Program-made: the position numbers and the translations under genes
The notes under the pieces: model-generated
Seen by the model: only the letters and a program-made list of their open reading frames with translations
The model's database searches: none
What the model was told of the DNA's origin: nothing
Source of the DNA: Neospora caninum Liverpool
Taxonomy: Eukaryota > Apicomplexa > Conoidasida > Eucoccidiorida > Sarcocystidae
Direction of reading: 5' to 3'
Assembly (NCBI RefSeq): GCF_000208865.1
Contig: NC_018386.1
Coordinates: 620,001-684,000, forward strand
Length of the DNA stretch: 64,000 nucleotides
Shown: piece after piece, positions 59,713 to 64,000 of the stretch
Layout: every line of letters starts with the position of its first letter
How positions within the stretch are numbered: the stretch's first letter is position 1

Positions 59713-62700
59713 TCAAGACACTGGCGCTCGTCCCTTCAGCACCTGCTTCTGTAGGTGTCGCATCTTCCGCTTCGTCATGCCGTTTTTCCCCTGAACAGAT
59801 ACAGACACCAGGAGAACCAAATGTGCGGAGGACATGAAGCCATGTTTTTCGGAAGACGGTTCAACGTTCAACGGGCCCCCGCTCTCCCCTACGTCTCTAC
59901 GGCTCCTGGGACAGGAACCTCAGCAACCCGGGGCCGAGGACACCCGGAAACGGTCGTGCGTGTGTGGACGATCTTTCAGTGTCTTGACGCAGTAACTGTA
60001 AATGACGACGGCTGCCTCATTGCAAGAAAACCGACTTCTGGACAACAAAAGACAAATCTCCAGACAGATTCCTCCGCTGCCCCTCCCAAGACTTCCCCTC
60101 CTCGTCTAGCGCCACCACACGTGCCGAGATGTCCCAAACGGACCGAAAACGTTGTTTCGGTACCACAAAAGCGAAAGCTCTTTTGATGTCATCGAATGGC
60201 GTAATCAGCGGACTCGGACCTCTTCTACAGGCTCCGAGGTGTTCCTCGAAAAACGTCAGAACATCTATCGGTCTTCCCTAACCTTGCAGAAAAACACCAT
60301 CCAAGTGGAAAGCCACAAGCTTGCTTGAGGAAGCGCTCTCCGGCGGACTGCAACCGCGTTCCCATGTCTCGCGAGCTCCATGAGAATAGATCTCTAAAGC
60401 AGCCAACATGTGCCTAGGCTGCCCTCTCTTGCTCTCCTCCACCTTTCTCGTGAATCCCATTACGAACGATCTGACTCCAAACCAGACGTCCTCGCCGCCC
60501 GTACACATCGCTTCCAGGCCCCCACCACATGCAGGGAGGCGCCGCGATGGGACAGGTCTACCGGCGTTAAGGCCCTCCGCGAGCGGTGTGACGCACCTTG
60601 CGCATTCCTTTTGCCGCATGAAAACACACGCCTTCTGACCTCCCTCACAGCTTTTTCGGCGACTCACCTCGTTGCCGCGGTGTGGGTTTTCACCGAGGCT
60701 GAGCACACTCGTCTCTGTGCCGACAATCTGCGCAAAATCTTCGTCCGCCGTGACGTCCAGCAAATCCTGAAGCAGGCGAGGATCGAGGTCTTGGCCGACG
60801 CTCGCCCGTGCTTGCGTCAGAGCCGTTCCGCTCCAGAACGCCCGGTTCACCTTTCCGGTCTCCGCTCCCACAGATCTTTGTGTGGACGTTCTCTCTACGC
60901 AGTTACGGGCGTCGCGGTCCAGCGAGGTCCCCAGCGGGAGATCCTCTGCTTCACTCTCGCCCTCCATCTCTCTCTTTTCGTCTTCCTTCCCTCGCTCTGC
61001 ACATGCAGCCAAAGAGCCGTCCGCCGGTCCCTCGCGCCCACCTCTTGGCTTCTGCCTTCCCTCCTCGATGACTCGGGTTCTTCCGTTTGCGCCTTTTTCT
61101 CCACCGTCGCCTTGTGCAGCTTCGCCGTCGCTCGGCCTTCCTTCTCCGACACAGACTGCCCTTTGCTCTTTTTCTCTCCTTTCTTCTTCTCCGTCGTAGT
61201 AGCACCCGTCTGGCCCGCGGCAGGCAGTGACGCGACCCGACGCGTAGTCTTTCAACACCATTTTCGCCACGCGATACAAATCCCATTGCCCGCCTTTGCC
61301 GCCCGCTGTGAACTTGCGCTTCTGTGCTAAACTCTCTAGGAAATTCGGCGCATGCAGCCGAGACGCCTCCGACACGCCGCTTCGATGCTCGGCGCGAGGC
61401 TCCTGTCCCCGAGACGCCCGGGGCCGGCGGTCGGTCTGAGCACTGCGGTTCTTTGGAGAACGCGAAGAGAGCGACGACGTCGCATCAGGAGCAGGAAGAG
61501 CATAGCGCCTGAGCAGCTGGTGCGGGATGCGGTCGCAGAGAAGCTGGATGGACGGCACGAACTCGCCTCTGCCAGGACCGCGAGAAAGAGCGGAACAGGA
61601 AACAAAAAGAATGCACATTATTCCTACGGCCGCCTTAGAATGCGAAAACACATACAGGTTCCTCCGCGGCTGTCTCTGTTGGTGCCCCGCGTCTGCGTCG
61701 TTTTTCCTTCTCCCGTTTCCATTTCACCTCAGAGCGCGGAAAGGGGAGACGCAGAGAGACACCGGCAGGTGAAGCAGAGAGGCACGCGCAAAAGGAGAAA
61801 AAACCTCAGTAGGGCACGAGCAAACCTACCGCATGTGGTCAAGGGGAAGGACGCCGTTCACAACCAGGTGGTGCTTAGTCGCAACACGTCGCGGGAACAC
61901 AAGACCTGGGCAAAAAAGGAAATCCAGTAGGAAGAAGTGTCGGGCGGCACACTACCCGAAAGACCACGCCGAACAGAAGAGCGATCCGACAAAGTGCTTG
62001 CGTGGGGAAGTTCTCTTCCATTCGCCATGCTGATACAGCTCTAGGTTTCCGCTCTGGATCGCTCGCCAATCGACGCCCCGAAAGGCCACCTACAACGCGT
62101 TTTCCCTATGCCCCCTCTATACACATGCACGTCGTCCCGTTTTCGTCTCGGAAAAAACGGAAGTCACCTATGCTACTGAACAATATAGAAAACGGAAACG
62201 GAACACCCAAGGCCTCGTTCCGCGCGCTCGGACCTTCGCCGCATGCACCCTCGCGTCTCCACGGTCGTCTCGTGCTGGCGTCACCCCAGGGGAGAGTAGC
62301 AGCCACGTCGCTCTCACCGCGAACTTCCCTTTTTTTCCTCTTACTCTCTTTCTCTCTTACTCACTTTCTCTCTTACTCTCTTTCTCCTCCCTTTCTGTTC
62401 CTCTCTCCCCCTACTCGAGGACGTGCACAGAAGACGCCGTCTCTCCACCGGTGATCCCCCCCCCCTTGCCCCAGACTGCCCGAGCAGCTGCCTCTCCTCT
62501 GTCTCCTCTGTCTCTGCGCGACTCACCTGGACAGTCGCAGAGGGTCAGTCCCGTGTCGCCGACGAGCAGCGTCTGGAGGTGGCGGGTCTTTCCTGGCTGT
62601 CGCGAGACGGATACTTTCTTCGAGCCCAGAAGCGCGTTGATAACGGAGCTTTTACCCACGTTGGGAAAGCCGATGAGGCCGATGATGAACGGCGGCGGCG

Positions 62701-64000
62701 CGTGCGGGGCCTTCTCGTCCGTGGCGCCGTCTCTTTCCGCCTCAGCCCCAGGCCTCGCCTCTCCACCAGCGGCCGTCGCGTGCTGCGCTTTCTCCCGTTG
62801 CTTCTGAGCCTCGAAGGAAGCGAGAAAACGTTCCCGGCGCAGAGAGAGGAGGGAGAGAAGATCCTGCGTGTTCAGAACGGGCGGCGACAACGACGGCGAG
62901 GCGGCGAGGGAACTTGAGACGTCGTCGTCCAACCAGCAGCCGAGGAACGCACCAGTTCCAGCTGCTTCCTTGTTGCCCAGCTCTCCTTCTAATCCCATCG
63001 CCTCCTCGTCCTCCTTCTCTTCCTCTCCCTCTTCCTCGTCTCCCTCTTCTGGGTTTTCGTTCGTTTTCGCCCGCCGTTCTTCCTCTCGCTCCCGAGCCTG
63101 GTCTGTCAGCTCCTTCAGAGCCGAGAAGAAGACGTGCTCAACGTTTTCTTTTTTCAGCGCCTCCGCCCACTTTCGTCGCACACTCGGCGGAATCAGATCG
63201 GCCTTGTTAACGACGAGAACCACCTGAGGAGAACGGAACGGACAGACAAGCACGGGCTCTGATGTCCAGACGGGGCGTAAAAAAAGCCGCAGAAACCCAC
63301 CTGCAGAGGAACAAAACACGTCTCTTGCACGGTGCCTCTCCCGAGCTCCGCTTCGCCTTCTGTGAATCCGCGAGTCTCCGTCGAAACCCGCATGCAGCCC
63401 CACGAGTGCGCTCGGCTGCGTCTGTCCTCTGGTGGAGACCCGCACATGCGTGCGACAAAAGCGTCAGCCCGTTCTGACCAGGCTTTGAAGGCGGGGCGCA
63501 TGCACGCTTCGCTTTGCGTTCCGCGAGTCCGTTTCCTCACCTCTTTTCGTTGGTCGACTTCCTTGACGAATTTTTCGAGATCGCGACTGCGGAAGAAGCG
63601 GATGTCTCGGCCGTCGACGATTTGCAGGAGAAGGTGACTCTTTTCTACCACTCGCCACAGCTGCCGCCAAACGTCCAGATTCCGCTCAAAGGGACTCAAG
63701 GAAAAGCCGCGTTTCTCTTCGAGGAACGCGACTTCTCGCCGCCAGCGAAGAAAGGCGTCGCGCTCGAGGGCATCCAATTCCGCCGCCGTCCGAGGAAGAG
63801 CAGACACCGACGGGACAGAGTCCGTGACACCAGGCTCGCCCCATTTTTTGCGCGACGAACTCGAGGGTACAGACAAACGCGAACCTTCCTCTTCTTCCTC
63901 GACTTCTTCCTCTTCCTCATCATCTTCATCTTCTTCCTCTTCTTCTTCCTCCCCTCCATCCTCTTCTTCCTCTTCTTCTCCCTCCTCTCCGTCCTCTTCT
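59713..64000 (-). CDS. LSG1: Large subunit GTPase 1 homologue (circularly permuted GTPase; 5' end beyond the right edge)
   Basis: LSG1 is the cytoplasmic GTPase that releases the NMD3 export adaptor from 60S subunits. Exons in transcript order: from beyond 64000 to 63541, 63223-62527, 61905-61830, 61568-60668, and a probable last exon 59790-59713. Phases agree at every join. The first exon carries an acidic run, then FLRWRREVAFLEE and FERNLDVWRQLWRVVE, which match the LSG1 N-domain. GTPase motifs come in permuted order: G4 NKAD and G5 SALKE, then G1 GFPNVGKSS and G3 DCPG. Exon 61905-61830 encodes LPLDHMR and the next exon RIPHQLL and VLKDYASG, as in the LSG1 C-domain. An acidic insert of about 110 aa separates G5 from G1, and a second low-complexity insert follows the C-domain. 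The last exon (Lys/Arg-rich, TGA at 59713-59715) gives the basic tail typical of the family. An extra exon between 60667 and 59791 is not excluded. Confidence 0.92.
63890..64000 (-). repeat. Imperfect GAA/GAG run coding poly-glutamate
   Basis: Near-continuous TTC/CTC/TCT triplets on plus read as a Glu/Asp-rich stretch on minus, in the N-terminal part of the LSG1 homologue up to the window edge. Confidence 0.85.

Noticed and set aside
59755..60186. Plus-strand ORF of 143 codons with a Pro/Lys-rich end
   Set aside because: It overlaps the probable last exon of LSG1 on the opposite strand, has no recognised motif and no support for splicing.
1..64000. CRISPR arrays, bacterial operons, phage or transposase genes
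   Set aside because: No regularly spaced repeats, ribosome binding sites or transposase-like ORFs were seen. The intron-rich structure is eukaryotic.

Overview
The window looks like nuclear DNA of a coccidian apicomplexan in the Toxoplasma/Neospora/Hammondia group. The signs are intron-rich genes with clean GT-AG junctions, pyrimidine-rich introns, many (TA)n microsatellites inside introns, start contexts such as caAAATG, short internal TTTAGGG-type telomere motifs, and two secreted four-domain Kazal inhibitor genes like the T. gondii TgPI family. The species cannot be fixed from the sequence alone. Gene models were built by hand from reading frame, splice sites and exon phase; in several genes the exon lengths sum to a whole number of codons.

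Left third (1-12.7 kb, minus strand): the 5' part of a very large coiled-coil and low-complexity protein gene. Its last visible exon stays open for 2.5 kb and runs off the left edge. 12.7-16.6 kb is non-coding and holds a telomere-like motif set in poly-G and a 31-bp tandem repeat.

Middle (16.6-41.8 kb): two divergent paralogous genes of the sodium:neurotransmitter symporter (SLC6/NSS) family, one minus (16,615-27,330, about 1,228 aa) and one plus (33,318-41,846, about 1,041 aa), separated by 6 kb without a recognised gene. Most exons match pairwise in length and phase, so this is an inverted gene duplication. Both copies keep the family's Gly-Leu-Pro/Glu end of TM1 but lack the canonical Asn-Val-Trp-Arg-Phe-Pro motif.

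Right-centre (43.8-54.1 kb, minus): two tandem genes for secreted Kazal-type serine protease inhibitors, each with a signal-peptide exon and four Kazal exons. All junctions resolved are phase 1. The upstream gene has an in-frame TGA inside its second Kazal exon. Between them, on the plus strand, is a small single-exon gene for a conserved-looking organellar or membrane protein (49,082-49,717).

Right end: two identical tRNA-Ala(UGC) genes in opposite orientation, one tRNA-Ser(GCU), a 20-bp poly-C tract, and then a minus-strand gene for the circularly permuted ribosome-export GTPase LSG1 (59,713 to beyond the right edge). The protease inhibitors would act after secretion and the symporters at a membrane; the tRNAs and LSG1 serve translation. 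Nothing indicates an operon-like link between these genes.
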